From: JAFANK01 sp036741695
GTDB taxonomy: Bacteria; Vulcanimicrobiota; Vulcanimicrobiia; Eremiobacterales; Eremiobacteraceae
NCBI GenBank assembly: GCA_036741695.1
Contig: DAINRU010000004.1
Span: forward strand, 1 to 64,000
Direction of reading: 5' to 3'
Length of the DNA stretch: 64,000 nt
The translations under genes and the position numbers were made by a program. The notes under the pieces were generated by a model. The model was not told the origin of the DNA, did no database searches, and saw nothing but the letters and a program-made list of their open reading frames with translations. Shown one piece after another: positions 9,095-19,043 of the stretch (the stretch's first letter is position 1; each line of letters begins with the position of its first letter).

Positions 9095-9114
9095 AACGGA
9101 CCTTCAGGTCCGTT
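9095..9114. repeat. 20 bp perfect inverted repeat between icd and acnA
   Basis: Arms AACGGACCT and AGGTCCGTT with a two-base centre (TC), ending 22 bp before the acnA start codon. A partial direct copy of the left arm (GCAACGGACCT) lies just before it at 9076-9086. The same arms recur at 41310-41329 upstream of the EF-G-like gene, both followed by AACCC. It could be an RNA hairpin, a regulator site or a small repeated element. Confidence 0.7.
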
Positions 9115-9136
9115 AACCCCAAAAGGGATCACGACG

Positions 9137-11884
9137 ATGGACACGTTCAAGACAAAGGCGAGCCTCGACGTCGGCGGACGGCGGGTCTCGTACTATAGCC
9201 TCGCGGCGCTCGAAAAGTCCGGCGTCGGCCATCCATCGCGGCTCCCTTTCTCGCTCAAAGTGCTGCTCGAGAACCTGCTGCGCCGCGAGGACGGGCGTTC
9301 GGTCAAGGCCGAGCACATCAAGGCGCTGGCCGCTTGGGATCCCGCATCGCCACCCGAGATCAATATCGCTATGCAGCCGGCGCGCGTGCTGCTGCAAGAT
9401 TTCACCGGCGTGCCGGCGGTCGTCGACCTCGCCGCGATGCGCGACGCCATGGCAAAACTAGGCGGCGATCCCAAACGCATCAACCCGCTGCAAGACGTGG
9501 AACTTGTCATCGACCACTCCGTGCAGGTCGATGCCTGGGGCAACGCCGACGCCTTCCGCGTCAACGCCGACCTCGAGTTCGATCGCAACCGCGAGCGCTA
9601 CGAGCTCATCAAGTGGGCTCAAGGAGCGGTGAACCGCTTCGCCGTGCTGCCGCCGGATACGGGCATCGTGCATCAGGTCAACCTCGAGTATTTGGCGCGA
9701 GTCATCTTCGAAGAGCGACGCGACGGCGAGACGCTCGCCTATCCCGACACGCTCGTCGGCACGGACTCCCACACGACGATGGTCAACGGTCTTGGCGTGC
9801 TGGGCTGGGGCGTCGGCGGGATCGAAGCAGAAGCAGCGATGCTCGGCCAACCGCTGACGATGCTCGTGCCCGAGGTCATCGGCTTCCGGATCACCGGCAA
9901 ATTACCGCAGGGTTCCACCGCGACCGATCTCGTGCTCACCGTCACCGAGATGCTGCGCAAACGCGGTGTGGTCAACAAGTTCGTCGAGTTCTTCGGCACC
10001 GGGCTCTCCAATCTCAGCGTGGCCGACCGCGCCACGATCGGCAACATGTCGCCTGAGTACGGATCGACCTGCGCCATTTTCCCGATCGACGAAGCGACGC
10101 TCACCTATCTCAAGCTCACCGGCCGTTCGCAGGAACGGATGGCCCTCGTGCGCGCCTACGCCCTAGCGCAAGGGCTCTTCCGCACCGACGCTTCGCCCGA
10201 TCCGCTGTACACAGACGTGCTGGAGCTCGATCTAGGGACGGTCGAGCCGTCACTTGCCGGACCGAAGCGCCCGCAAGACCGTGTGCCGTTGCGCATAGCG
10301 AAGACAGCATTCGAGTCCGCTCTCCGTGCTTTCGAGCAAGGACGCGGCCCGGCCAGAGCGCCTGCGGGTGCCGTCGAAGCGATGGTAGCAGAGGGCGGTG
10401 GCGTCGTCACCGTCCCAAGCATCCGGCGCAAGGCTAAGTACGTGGGCGCCAACGGCACGAACGTCGAGCTGCATGACGGCGCGGTCGTCATCGCCGCGAT
10501 CACAAGCTGCACGAACACTTCGAACCCAAGCGTGATGGTCGGCGCAGGACTCCTGGCCAAGAAGGCGGTCGAACGTGGCCTGCGCGCAAAGCCGTGGGTG
10601 AAGACAAGCCTTGCGCCCGGCTCCAAAGTGGTCACCGATTACCTGCTCAAAGCCGGGCTCACGCCATATCTCGAGCAACTCGGATTTTTCACGGTCGGCT
10701 ACGGCTGCACGACGTGCATCGGCAACAGCGGTCCGCTGGACGAGCCGATCGCGCAGGCGATCACCGATCACGAACTCGTCGCCTGTGCCGTGCTCTCGGG
10801 CAATCGCAACTTCGAAGGCCGCATCCACCCGCTCGTGCGCGCGAACTACCTCGCCTCGCCACCGCTTGTGGTGGCGTACGCGTTGGCCGGCACGATGGAC
10901 ATCGATCCGCTGACCGAACCACTCGGCCACGACAGCGCCGGCAAACCGGTCCTGCTCAAAGAGCTGTGGCCGACGTCGGCGGAGATCGACGAGACGATCG
11001 CGTCGTGCGTGGCCGAATCGATGTTCCGGCGCACGTATGCCGACGCGTTCGGCGGCGACGAACGCTGGAAGGCGCTGCGGGTTGCGGCCAACGAGCGTTT
11101 CCGTTGGGACAAAGACTCGACCTACGTCAAACATCCGCCGTTCTTCGAAGGCATGACGGCCCAGCCTGCGCCGCGCCGCGACATCACAAACGCACGCGTG
11201 CTCGCGCTGCTCGGGGACTCCGTCACGACGGATCACATCTCGCCTGCGGGCAGCATCGGCAAGACGAGTCCGGCTGGCACCTACCTCATCGAACACGGCG
11301 TAGGCCCTTCCGACTTCAACTCGTACGGCGCGCGACGCGGCAATCACGAGGTGATGATGCGCGGCACGTTCGCCAACATACGTCTGCGCAACCGTCTGGC
11401 TCCCGGGACCGAAGGCGGAGTCACACGGCATCTGCCCGATGGCGAGCAGATGACGATCTTCGCGGCGTCGCAGCGCTATCAGGCAGACGGTGCGCCGCTC
11501 ATCATCCTCGCTGGCAAAGAGTACGGTTCTGGTTCATCGCGCGACTGGGCGGCGAAGGGACCGCGCCTGTTGGGCGTGCAGGCGGTCATCGCCGAGAGTT
11601 TCGAGCGCATCCATCGCAGCAACCTCATCGGCATGGGCATCCTGCCGCTGCAGTTCGAGCAGGGTGCGAGTGCGACGTCGCTCGGCCTGACGGGAGAAGA
11701 GGTCTTCGAGATCACGGGGATCGCAGGCTCCCTCAAACCCGGCGCTCGGCCGAGAGTGGTCGCGATCGCACCCAACGGCACAAAGGCCGAGTTTGCTGCC
11801 CTCGCCCGGATCGATACCCCAGATGAAGCTGAATATTTCCGTCACGACGGCATCCTGCCGTACGTCCTGCGCCAGCTCATGTAG
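9137..11884 (+). CDS. acnA: Aconitate hydratase (AcnA/IRP1 type)
   Basis: Interconverts citrate and isocitrate. The 915-residue length is standard for the AcnA class. The three cluster-ligating cysteines are in place: SCTNTSNPSVM near residue 457 and YGCTTCIGNSG near residues 524-527. The substrate loops GTDSHTTMVNGLGVLGWGVGG near residue 212 and KEYGSGSSRDWAAKG in the C-terminal swivel domain near residue 795 are intact, as is ISPAGSIGKTSPAGTYL. It follows icd after 64 bp that contain the inverted repeat at 9095-9114. The hairpin could adjust acnA expression relative to icd, which is inference. Confidence 0.96.
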   Translation: MDTFKTKASLDVGGRRVSYYSLAALEKSGVGHPSRLPFSLKVLLENLLRREDGRSVKAEHIKALAAWDPASPPEINIAMQPARVLLQDFTGVPAVVDLAAMRDAMAKLGGDPKRINPLQDVELVIDHSVQVDAWGNADAFRVNADLEFDRNRERYELIKWAQGAVNRFAVLPPDTGIVHQVNLEYLARVIFEERRDGETLAYPDTLVGTDSHTTMVNGLGVLGWGVGGIEAEAAMLGQPLTMLVPEVIGFRITGKLPQGSTATDLVLTVTEMLRKRGVVNKFVEFFGTGLSNLSVADRATIGNMSPEYGSTCAIFPIDEATLTYLKLTGRSQERMALVRAYALAQGLFRTDASPDPLYTDVLELDLGTVEPSLAGPKRPQDRVPLRIAKTAFESALRAFEQGRGPARAPAGAVEAMVAEGGGVVTVPSIRRKAKYVGANGTNVELHDGAVVIAAITSCTNTSNPSVMVGAGLLAKKAVERGLRAKPWVKTSLAPGSKVVTDYLLKAGLTPYLEQLGFFTVGYGCTTCIGNSGPLDEPIAQAITDHELVACAVLSGNRNFEGRIHPLVRANYLASPPLVVAYALAGTMDIDPLTEPLGHDSAGKPVLLKELWPTSAEIDETIASCVAESMFRRTYADAFGGDERWKALRVAANERFRWDKDSTYVKHPPFFEGMTAQPAPRRDITNARVLALLGDSVTTDHISPAGSIGKTSPAGTYLIEHGVGPSDFNSYGARRGNHEVMMRGTFANIRLRNRLAPGTEGGVTRHLPDGEQMTIFAASQRYQADGAPLIILAGKEYGSGSSRDWAAKGPRLLGVQAVIAESFERIHRSNLIGMGILPLQFEQGASATSLGLTGEEVFEITGIAGSLKPGARPRVVAIAPNGTKAEFAALARIDTPDEAEYFRHDGILPYVLRQLM

Positions 11885-11962
11885 GTGTCAGTTGCAGGCC
11901 GTCCCGCGCGGCGCACAGAAAAACTGGCCCCTGAATCGGGCATCGCTGCCTGACGACAACTA

Positions 11963-12946
11963 ATGCTGAACTACGCTATACGCCGTCTCCTGCAGGCGAT
12001 TCCGCTGCTGATACTCATCAGCATTATTTTGTTTACTATTTTGCATTACATGCCGGGTGGGCCGCTTGCCCCCTACATGCAGAACCCCCATATCACCGCG
12101 GCCGACATCGCGCGCCTGCGGCACAACTTCGGGCTCGACCGGCCGGTGCCCATCCAGTATCTGTCGTGGCTGGGCAAGTATCTGACGGGCGATTGGGGCT
12201 GGTCGACGATGAACTCCACCACCGTCACCGAGGCGATCGGCGAGCGGCTCCCGGCCACGCTCTTGCTCATGGGCATCTCGTACGCAGTGGCGATCTCCGT
12301 GGGACTCATCCTGGGCATCGTCGCCGCCGTGCGCCCCTACTCGCTCGTCGATTACTTCGTGACGACGTTCGCGTTCTTCGGATTCTCGATGCCGGTGTTC
12401 TGGCTCGCCCTCATGCTGCAGATGATGTTCTCCGTCCATGGGCTGCACTGGCAGGCGTTCGGTTATCAGGTTGACTACAGCCTACCGTCGGCCGGGATGA
12501 CCGACACGGAGGGGGGCGGCATCGCCGACCGGATCAGGCACCTCGTCTTGCCCGTCGTCACTCTGGCCCTGCTGCAGCTGGCGAACTGGTCGCGGTTCAC
12601 GCGCGCGTCGATGCAAGAGGTGCTACACACCGAATACATGCGCACCGCCGCGGCCAAGGGGTTGCCGTTCATGCGCATCCTCTTCAAGCACGGCTTGAAG
12701 AACGCGCTCATGCCGGTCGTCACCATCACCGCGCTCGCCCTGCCAGGTCTCTTCAGCGGCGCGATCGTGACCGAGTCGATCTTCGCCTGGCCGGGGATGG
12801 GGCGTTTGTTCTACACCGCTTTGCAGCAGCAAGACTTCGCGCTGCTCATGGCCTTCCTCGTCGTCAGCGCAGTGCTCGTCGTGGCGTTCAACCTCATCGC
12901 CGACCTTGCGTATGGCTGGCTCGACCCGCGGGTGAAATACGACTAG
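11963..12946 (+). CDS. ABC transporter permease, DppB/OppB type
   Basis: A 327-residue inner-membrane permease for peptides, opines or nickel-type substrates. It has the family N-terminus (YAIRRLLQAIPLLILISIILFTILHYMPGGP), about six membrane segments, and the EAA loop that contacts the ATPase (EYMRTAAAKGLPFMRILFKHGLKNALMP near residue 225). The following residues TESIFAWPGMGRLFYTALQQQD are typical. Its stop codon abuts the ATG of the second permease. No solute-binding protein or ATPase gene is nearby: upstream is acnA, downstream a tRNA. The system is therefore completed elsewhere in the genome, and the substrate cannot be named. Confidence 0.92.
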   Translation: MLNYAIRRLLQAIPLLILISIILFTILHYMPGGPLAPYMQNPHITAADIARLRHNFGLDRPVPIQYLSWLGKYLTGDWGWSTMNSTTVTEAIGERLPATLLLMGISYAVAISVGLILGIVAAVRPYSLVDYFVTTFAFFGFSMPVFWLALMLQMMFSVHGLHWQAFGYQVDYSLPSAGMTDTEGGGIADRIRHLVLPVVTLALLQLANWSRFTRASMQEVLHTEYMRTAAAKGLPFMRILFKHGLKNALMPVVTITALALPGLFSGAIVTESIFAWPGMGRLFYTALQQQDFALLMAFLVVSAVLVVAFNLIADLAYGWLDPRVKYD

Positions 12947-13885
12947 ATGCAAGATGCTTTCGCAGTAGACGCCCTCGCGCAGCCCGCAGCCGGGCCCGTC
13001 TATGATACGGATGAGTTCGTCCAAGCACGTCACCAGACGTGGCGCAAGTTCAAGCGCCATCGCCTAGCGATCACCGGCGCGCTCGTGCTCGTCCTCACGG
13101 TGCTGGGCGCGATCTTCGCTCCCTGGCTCTCGCACTTCGATCCCAATGCCATCGACCCGCACTGGCAGGGCCAACCGCTGGCGCCGGGGCAATTCGGCCA
13201 TTGGCTGGGCACGGATGAGATCGGACGCGATCTCTACACGCGTATTCTGTTCGGCGCGCGCATCTCGCTGACGATCGCGTTTTCGGTGGTCATCATCGAG
13301 GTCATGCTGGGGACGCTCGTCGGGGCGGTCGCCGGTTTCTACGGTGGTCGCGTCGACGGGCTGCTCATGCGTCTCACCGACGCGTTCCTCTCGATACCGC
13401 TCCTGCCGCTGCTGCTCGTGCTCTCCGGCATCGTCGCCGCGACGTCGAGCAAGGCCTCGCTGAACTTCTTCTCGATCGTCGTGATCATCGGTCTGCTGTC
13501 GTGGATGAACGTCGCCCGTCTGGTGCGCGGAGCTTTTTTAAGCTTGCGCGAAAAGGAGTTCACCGAAGCGGCGCGGGCCATCGGCAGCGGCGACGCACGA
13601 ATCGTCATCAAGCATCTGTTGCCCAACGCGGTGGCTCCGATCGTCGTCCAGGCCACGCTTGACGTCGGCGGCGTCATCCTGCTGGAGTCGGTGCTCTCCT
13701 ACCTGGGCTATGGCATCCAACCGCCCACGGCTTCATGGGGCAGCATGCTCGCCAACGCGCAGGAGAACATCACCATCGCGCCCTGGGCCGCGATCTACCC
13801 CGGCCTTGCGATTTTGGTCACCGTGCTGGCCATCAATTACATGGGTGACGGCCTGCGCGATGCGATAGATCCAAACGTCCAGTAG
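12947..13885 (+). CDS. ABC transporter permease, DppC/OppC type
   Basis: A 312-residue partner of the preceding permease, starting on the base after its stop codon. The N-terminal OppC segment is visible (TWRKFKRHRLAITGALVLVLTVLGAIFAPWLSHFDP), then the LGTDEIGRDLYTRILFGARISL motif and the EAA loop EFTEAARAIGSGDARIVIKHLLPNAVAPI near residue 205. The C-terminus ends in the usual GDGLRDAIDPNVQ. Six membrane helices are expected. As with its partner, no ATPase or binding-protein gene is adjacent. Confidence 0.92.
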   Translation: MQDAFAVDALAQPAAGPVYDTDEFVQARHQTWRKFKRHRLAITGALVLVLTVLGAIFAPWLSHFDPNAIDPHWQGQPLAPGQFGHWLGTDEIGRDLYTRILFGARISLTIAFSVVIIEVMLGTLVGAVAGFYGGRVDGLLMRLTDAFLSIPLLPLLLVLSGIVAATSSKASLNFFSIVVIIGLLSWMNVARLVRGAFLSLREKEFTEAARAIGSGDARIVIKHLLPNAVAPIVVQATLDVGGVILLESVLSYLGYGIQPPTASWGSMLANAQENITIAPWAAIYPGLAILVTVLAINYMGDGLRDAIDPNVQ

Positions 13886-13896
13886 CAGCGGCCGCA

Positions 13897-13926
13897 TTGA
13901 CCGCTCGCGACTCTTTGTCGTAAACT
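13897..13926 (+). promoter_or_regulatory. Sigma70-like promoter for tRNA-Leu
   Basis: TTGACC at 13897-13902 and TAAACT at 13921-13926 are separated by 18 bp. A start near 13933 would lie a few bases ahead of the tRNA 5' end at 13941. The -35 matches consensus at five of six positions, the -10 at four. Confidence 0.6.
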
Positions 13927-13940
13927 GCTCTAGTCGGTGC

Positions 13941-14027
13941 GCCCAGGTGGCGGAATTGGTAGACGCGCTAGTTTGAGGGGCTAGTCGGATAAAACCGGTG
14001 CAGGTTCGAGTCCTGTCCTGGGCACCA
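13941..14027 (+). tRNA. tRNA-Leu (GAG)
   Basis: Acceptor arms GCCCAGG and CCTGGGC pair fully, and a 3' CCA is encoded. The D-arm has AATTGGTAGACGC. The anticodon stem CTAGT/GCTAG (one T-G pair) encloses the loop TTGAGGG, giving anticodon GAG. A long variable arm (CGG/CCG stem) is as expected for class II leucine tRNAs. The T-arm is CAGG TTCGAGT CCTG. It reads CUC/CUU codons. It is the only tRNA found in the window. Confidence 0.97.
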
Positions 14028-14098
14028 GTCACACAACAGATGCGCTCGGTTTACGGCCAGTCGAAGGCGGACGGTCCGGAGTTGCGAACGTCCTTCGC

Positions 14099-15021
14099 AT
14101 GGAATTCGCCATCGGCATCGACCTGGGCGGTTCACACACGGCCGCCGGCGCCGTCACGCCCGACGGCGCGATCATCCAGCAGGCCGAGCGCGACCTCGTC
14201 TCGCTCGAGCCGGCCGCGGTGGTCGACGAGATCGAGCAAGTGGTGCAGCAAGTCCTCGCCGCCACGGGCGAAAAAGACTGCACCGGCATCGGCGTCGGAT
14301 CGCCCGGCAACATCGACGAGAAGACGGGTACGGTCAACTTCTCTCCCAACTTCCAGTGGGTCGACGTGCCGCTCAAAGCGATGCTCGAGAAGCGCATCAA
14401 GCATCCGCTGCACATCCTCAATGACGCGCGTTGCGCCACCTTGGGCGAGTATCTCTACGGTTCGGGCAAGGGCGTCGCGGAGTTCGCGCTCATCACCATC
14501 GGCACGGGCATCGGCGGCGGTTTCATCTCAGGCAACCGGCTCATCCTGGGCGAGGCCATGGGCGCGGGCGAAGTGGGGCACCACGTGATCCGCCCGGACA
14601 CCGGGTTTTTCTGCACCTGCGGCAAGCGTGGCTGCTTCGAAGCGCAAGCGTCGGGCACGGCGCTCTTGCGCCACGCGCTGGCCACGGCGCCGTCGTTCCC
14701 GCGCAGCACGCTGCTCACGCGCAAGCCGCAAGACAAATGGGGCAGCAAGATGATCCGCAAGGCGGCGGCCAAGGGTGACGATCACGCGCTCGCCGCGTGG
14801 CGCAACTGGCTCGACGATCTTGCGCTCGGGGTCTCGAACATCATCTCGTTCACCAATCCGGCGGTGATCGCGCTCGGTGGCGGCGTCGGCCAAGCGGATC
14901 CGGCGATGCTCTCCGGCCCGCTCACCCTAAAGGTGGATGCGCTCACCACGATGATACCCAAGGGCATCACCCGCATCGTCACCGCTGAGCTTGGCAACGA
15001 CGCGGGCGTGATCGGCGCGGC
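14099..15021 (+). CDS. ROK family sugar kinase (glucokinase-like), 3' end lost in gap
   Basis: An ATP-dependent kinase, probably for glucose or a related hexose. The N-terminal phosphate loop GIDLGGSHTAAGAV is present, as are GVGSPGNID, NDARCATLGEYLYGSGKG (catalytic Asp in the ND pair) and the GTGIGGGFI nucleotide loop. The ROK zinc motif reads FCTCGKRGCFEAQASG with its preceding histidine (GHHV) near residue 162. The frame runs into the N block after DAGVIGA, near the expected C-terminus, so only roughly the last 5-15 residues should be missing. The open frame that appears to continue past the gap belongs to a different gene. Confidence 0.9.
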
Positions 15022-15121
15022 NNNNNNNNNNNNNNNNNNNNNNNNNNNNNNNNNNNNNNNNNNNNNNNNNNNNNNNNNNNNNNNNNNNNNNNNNNNNNNN
15101 NNNNNNNNNNNNNNNNNNNNN
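15022..15121. other. Assembly gap, 100 N
   Basis: Exactly 100 N, the conventional placeholder for a gap of unknown size. The flanks (ending in GCGCGGC and starting with GGCACGT) show no overlap. The kinase loses its end and the following protein its beginning here, so at least some real sequence is absent. Confidence 0.95.
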
Positions 15122-15751
15122 GGCACGTCCGTGCCCGAAGGCGCTCAAGCCACCGCGGCTGCGACGAGCGCCCCGCAGAACACCACGAACTTCCCGCTTA
15201 TCGAGGGCAGCACGGTGCTGGTCTCCAAGGGATTCTCGCAGACGGTGAACGCAGGTCAAAGCGCGACGGGCGTCATGTCGGCGGGCGCCGGCACCTACAA
15301 CGGCAATGAGGTCATCGCCGGTTCGAACGCGAGCTTGGCCCAGCTCGAGAGCTGGCTGCGGGAAAACGAGAGCAAGCCGCCCAGCGGCTACGTCGCCGTG
15401 GCAATCCCGGCGAGCATGGCCACGATACACTCGGTCGCGGTGAAGAACGGGATGGACTTCGCGATCTTCCACGACACCACCAACAGCAAGCATGGTCTCA
15501 TCGTCGTGGCGCTCGACCCGCAGGCAGCGCACAATAAATTGGGACCTGCGCTGTTCGCCGTCTCCAAGTATCAGGCGCTGCCGGCGCCGATGAAGCAGTC
15601 GATCGACGCGCAGCTCAAGCAACGCTATGGCTACACGGCGAGCGAATTCGTCGAGGCGGGAAGTCCGCTGGGCAGCGCCGCCGCGGCCATGAGCCAGTTC
15701 AAGGATAAGAACGAGCGCGCGATCATCATCCTCGACGCGACAAAGCAATAA
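15122..15751 (+). CDS. Hypothetical protein, 5' end lost in gap
   Basis: The C-terminal 209 residues of an unrecognised protein; the beginning lies in or before the gap. The visible part starts with a low-complexity Ala/Thr/Ser stretch like a secreted-protein linker, then a compact domain with GSTVLVSKGFSQTVNAGQS, YVAVAIPASMATIHSVAVKNGMDFAIF and KNERAIIILDATKQ. It ends 2 bp before the BNR-propeller gene, so the two are probably co-translated. It has no cysteine and no obvious catalytic motif. An extracytoplasmic location is suggested by composition and by the secreted neighbour, not shown. Confidence 0.6.
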   Translation, partial: GTSVPEGAQATAAATSAPQNTTNFPLIEGSTVLVSKGFSQTVNAGQSATGVMSAGAGTYNGNEVIAGSNASLAQLESWLRENESKPPSGYVAVAIPASMATIHSVAVKNGMDFAIFHDTTNSKHGLIVVALDPQAAHNKLGPALFAVSKYQALPAPMKQSIDAQLKQRYGYTASEFVEAGSPLGSAAAAMSQFKDKNERAIIILDATKQ

Positions 15752-15753
15752 GC

Positions 15754-18700
15754 ATGCGCAAGCCGCGTGCTTGGCTCCAGGCAGCAACACTCGCCTCCGT
15801 CATCCCGATGCTTGCACTCGTCAGCGCTATGGCGAGTGCAAGTCCGTTTTCGCAGCTGCACTGGCGCTCGATCGGGCCGGCGGTTCCCGGCGGCCGCATC
15901 TCGGCAGTCGCGGGCAGCGACGGCGACCCGTTCTTGTACTATATGGGCGGAGCCGGCGGCGTCTTCAAGACGACGGATGGCGGCGCATCGTGGACCGCTG
16001 TCTTCACGGACAAGCCGGTCGCTTCCATCGGCGCGATCGCCGTCAGCGCCTCCAATCGCGACGACGTCTGGGTCGGCACGGGTGAAGGCAATCCGCGGGC
16101 CGACATCTCCTACGGCAAAGGCGTCTGGAGAAGCCGTGACGGCGCCAAGACGTGGCAACACCTGGGTCTCGACGCCAGCGCCGCGATTTCGGCGCTGCTC
16201 GTCGATCCCACGCAGCCCAACACTGCGCTCGTCGCGGCGCTCGGCGATCCGTTCGCGGATTCGACGCAGCGCGGCGTGTATCGCACGACTGACGGCGGCA
16301 AGACCTGGACGAAGACGCTCTACGTCGGGCCGTCCACCGGTGCGTCCGACATCGCCTGGGANNNNNNNNNNNNNNNNNNNNNNNNNNNNNNNNNNNNNNN
16401 NNNNNNNNNNNNNNNNNNNNNNNNNNNNNNNNNNNNNNNNNNNNNNNNNNNNNNNNNNNNNGGACGAAGACGCTCTACGTCGGGCCGTCCACCGGTGCGT
16501 CCGACATCGCCTGGGATCCGCACAACCCAAACGTCGTCTTCGCCGGCATGTGGCAGTTCCGGCGCCTGCCGTGGAACATCACGAGCGGTGGGCCTCGCAG
16601 CGGGCTGTACCGGTCGCGCGACGGTGGTGCACACTGGGAGCATCTCGTCGGCCATGGCCTGCCCACAGGTCTTTTGGGACGCATCGGCGTGGCGGTGGCG
16701 CCGGGCCACCCAAAACGCGTCTATGCGATCATCCAGTCACGACAAGGCTACGTCTGGCGTTCCGACGACGGCGGCGACACGTGGCGCAAGACGAAGGCGG
16801 GCTCCGTCGTCGACGAACGTCCATTTTATTTCACCCATCTCTTCGTCGACCCGACCAACCAAGACCACGTGTACGCGGTCTCCGTGGACCTGTCGCAAAG
16901 CCGCGATGGCGGGCAGACGTTCGCAACGGTCGAGAACGCAGAGAACGTCGATTACCACGACATGTGGTTCTCGAGGAACGGACGGCGCATCATCGCCGGC
17001 CACGACGCGGGGTGGGCGCTGTCGGTCGACCACGGCAAGAGCTGGGACTGGCGGCTCAACCTCGCCATCAGCCAGACATATCACGTCGGTTACGATCTGC
17101 AAAATCCGTACCAGGTGTGCGGCGGCTTCCAAGATGCTGAGACGTTTTGCGGACCATCGAACAGCCTCAACCCCAATGGCATCCTCAACCGCGACTGGTT
17201 CTCGCTCAACGGCTCAGACGGGACGTGGGTCTGGCCCGATCCACTCGATCCGCATCTGATCTGGAACGACACCTACTGGGGCAGCCTCGGCATCTTCAAC
17301 ACGCAGACCCAAGAAGAGACCGACGTCTCGCCGTATCAGCACGACTACGATGCGATCGGCACCGTGGGATTGCCCTATCGATTCGGCTGGGAAGCGCCGA
17401 TCGCGTTCTCACCGCAAGACGGGCACGTCATGTATTTCGGCGGCAACGTGCTTTTCACGACGAGCGACCGGGGCCAGCACTGGCGAGTGATGAGTCCGGA
17501 CCTCACGCTCAACGACTCAGGCCACCAACAGGTCGCGGGCGGCCCGATCACGATCGAGGGCGCGGGCGCGGAGTTCTACGACGTCATCTTCGATATCGGG
17601 CCTTCGCCCGTCGAGCCGGGCGAGATCTGGGTGGGCACGGACGATGGCCTCATCCAGCTCACCCGCGACGGCGGCACGACCTGGCACGACGTCTCGGTCA
17701 AGGGGATCGGTCCGTACGGACGAGTGAGCGCGGTTGAACCATCGCGCACCTCAGGCGCCGTCGCCTATGCGGTCATCGACCGCCATCTGCTCGGCGATCG
17801 CGCGCCGTATATCTTCAGGACCGGCGATTACGGCGCGACCTGGACGCGCGTCACGAGCGGACTACCCCGCGACGTCTACGCGCACGTCGTACGCGAAGAT
17901 CAGAGCAACCCGGACATCCTCTACGCCGGACTCGAACAGGGCATGTGGATCTCGTTCGACCGCGGCGCGTCCTGGCAGACACTGCAAACCGATCTGCCGA
18001 CCACCTCGGTGCGCGACGTGCGCGTGCAGCCGCAGGCCAACGACCTCGTCATCGGCACGCACGGCAACTCGCTCTTCATCCTCGACGACCTCACCGTGTT
18101 CCAACACTACGCGCAGGCAAAGGCTGCAGGCACCTACCTGTATCAGCCGCGCACGGCGTACGCGTTCTCGCTGTGGGAGCCTGAGCAGCCAGGCTTTGGG
18201 TCGCAACCGCAGCTCGGGGCCTTCGCCGGCGAAAATCCGGCCTACGGCGCGATCATCTCGTACTGGCTCGCCGCGAAGAGCCCGCATGCGCCGGTGATGG
18301 ACATCCTCGATGCGAATGGCAAGGTCGTGCGCCACCTCGACCGGGGTGACGCTCCATCAAATGAGGCCGGCGTCAATCGCCTCGCGTGGGACCTCATGGA
18401 AGATCCGCCCGTCCGGTGGACGGGAACGCCCAAATTCAACCAAGGGCCGGACGATGGTCCAGAAGCCGTGCCCGGTCGCTACACGGTGCGTTTGCGCGCG
18501 GGTGGAGCGACGCTCACCCGCGACTTCGACGTCGCGCCCGATCCCCGCGCGCCCTTCACCCACGACCAGTACGTCGCCCGGCACGCCTTCATGAGCGAGC
18601 AGTTCGCAGAGCTCTCCGGCGTCGACGGCGCGCTCAACAGGCTCGACTTGTTGCGCGCACAGTTGTCGCGGCTGCACGGTCGCGTGTCGAGCGCCGGATC

Positions 18701-19043
18701 CCACGCGCTTGTGGCGCAGATCGAAGCGGTATCCAAGCAGGCTGCCGCGATCTTCGCGACCTTGACCTCGAACCCCAAAGCTGGACAAGACGAAGACTTT
18801 TTGCCCGATCAGCTGCGCGAACACATCCTCGCCGTGATCAGCAACCTCAACTACCCGCTCGGCGGGGGGACGGGAAGCTACGGACCCGCGTATCTGGGTC
18901 CGCCGCTGGACCCCGAGTATAAGGAAGCCGCTGAGATTCGTGCGCTCTACGACAAGCGCATGGCGGCGTATGACCGGTTCATCACGCAGGACGTCGGCGG
19001 ATTGAATGCCTCGCTGCGAGCGGCGGGCTATCCGACCCTATGA
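15754..19043 (+). CDS. Large secreted BNR/sortilin-type beta-propeller protein, split by a false gap
   Basis: One gene broken by 100 N at 16362-16461. The 55 bp before the gap (16307-16361) are repeated exactly after it (16462-16516). Removing the gap and one copy restores a single frame of 1044 residues, which strongly supports one intact gene. A signal peptide (LASVIPMLALVSAMASA) is followed by many sortilin/BNR repeats marked by SxDxGxxW, for example FKTTDGGASW, WRSRDGAKTW, YRTTDGGKTW, YRSRDGGAHW, WRSDDGGDTW and SFDRGASW. A C-terminal helical region of about 250 residues follows. It resembles secreted proteins annotated as VPS10/glycosyl-hydrolase-like, but no glycosidase acid pair could be assigned, so the enzymatic label is not supported. 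Confidence 0.88.
16307..16361 (+). repeat. 55 bp contig-end duplicate, left copy
   Basis: Identical to 16462-16516, directly on the other side of the 100 N block. It is best explained as the same genomic bases present at both contig ends. Confidence 0.95.
16362..16461. other. False 100 N gap inside the BNR-propeller gene
   Basis: The flanking contig ends overlap by 55 identical bases, so the true distance is negative and the gap should be closed by merging. Merging restores the reading frame. Confidence 0.93.
16462..16516 (+). repeat. 55 bp contig-end duplicate, right copy
   Basis: Exact copy of 16307-16361; an assembly duplicate rather than a biological repeat. Confidence 0.95.

Noticed and set aside
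14099..15751. Single 550-residue protein across the first N gap
   Set aside because: Frame agreement across 100 N is accidental. The left side is a near-complete ROK kinase and the right side an unrelated secreted protein.
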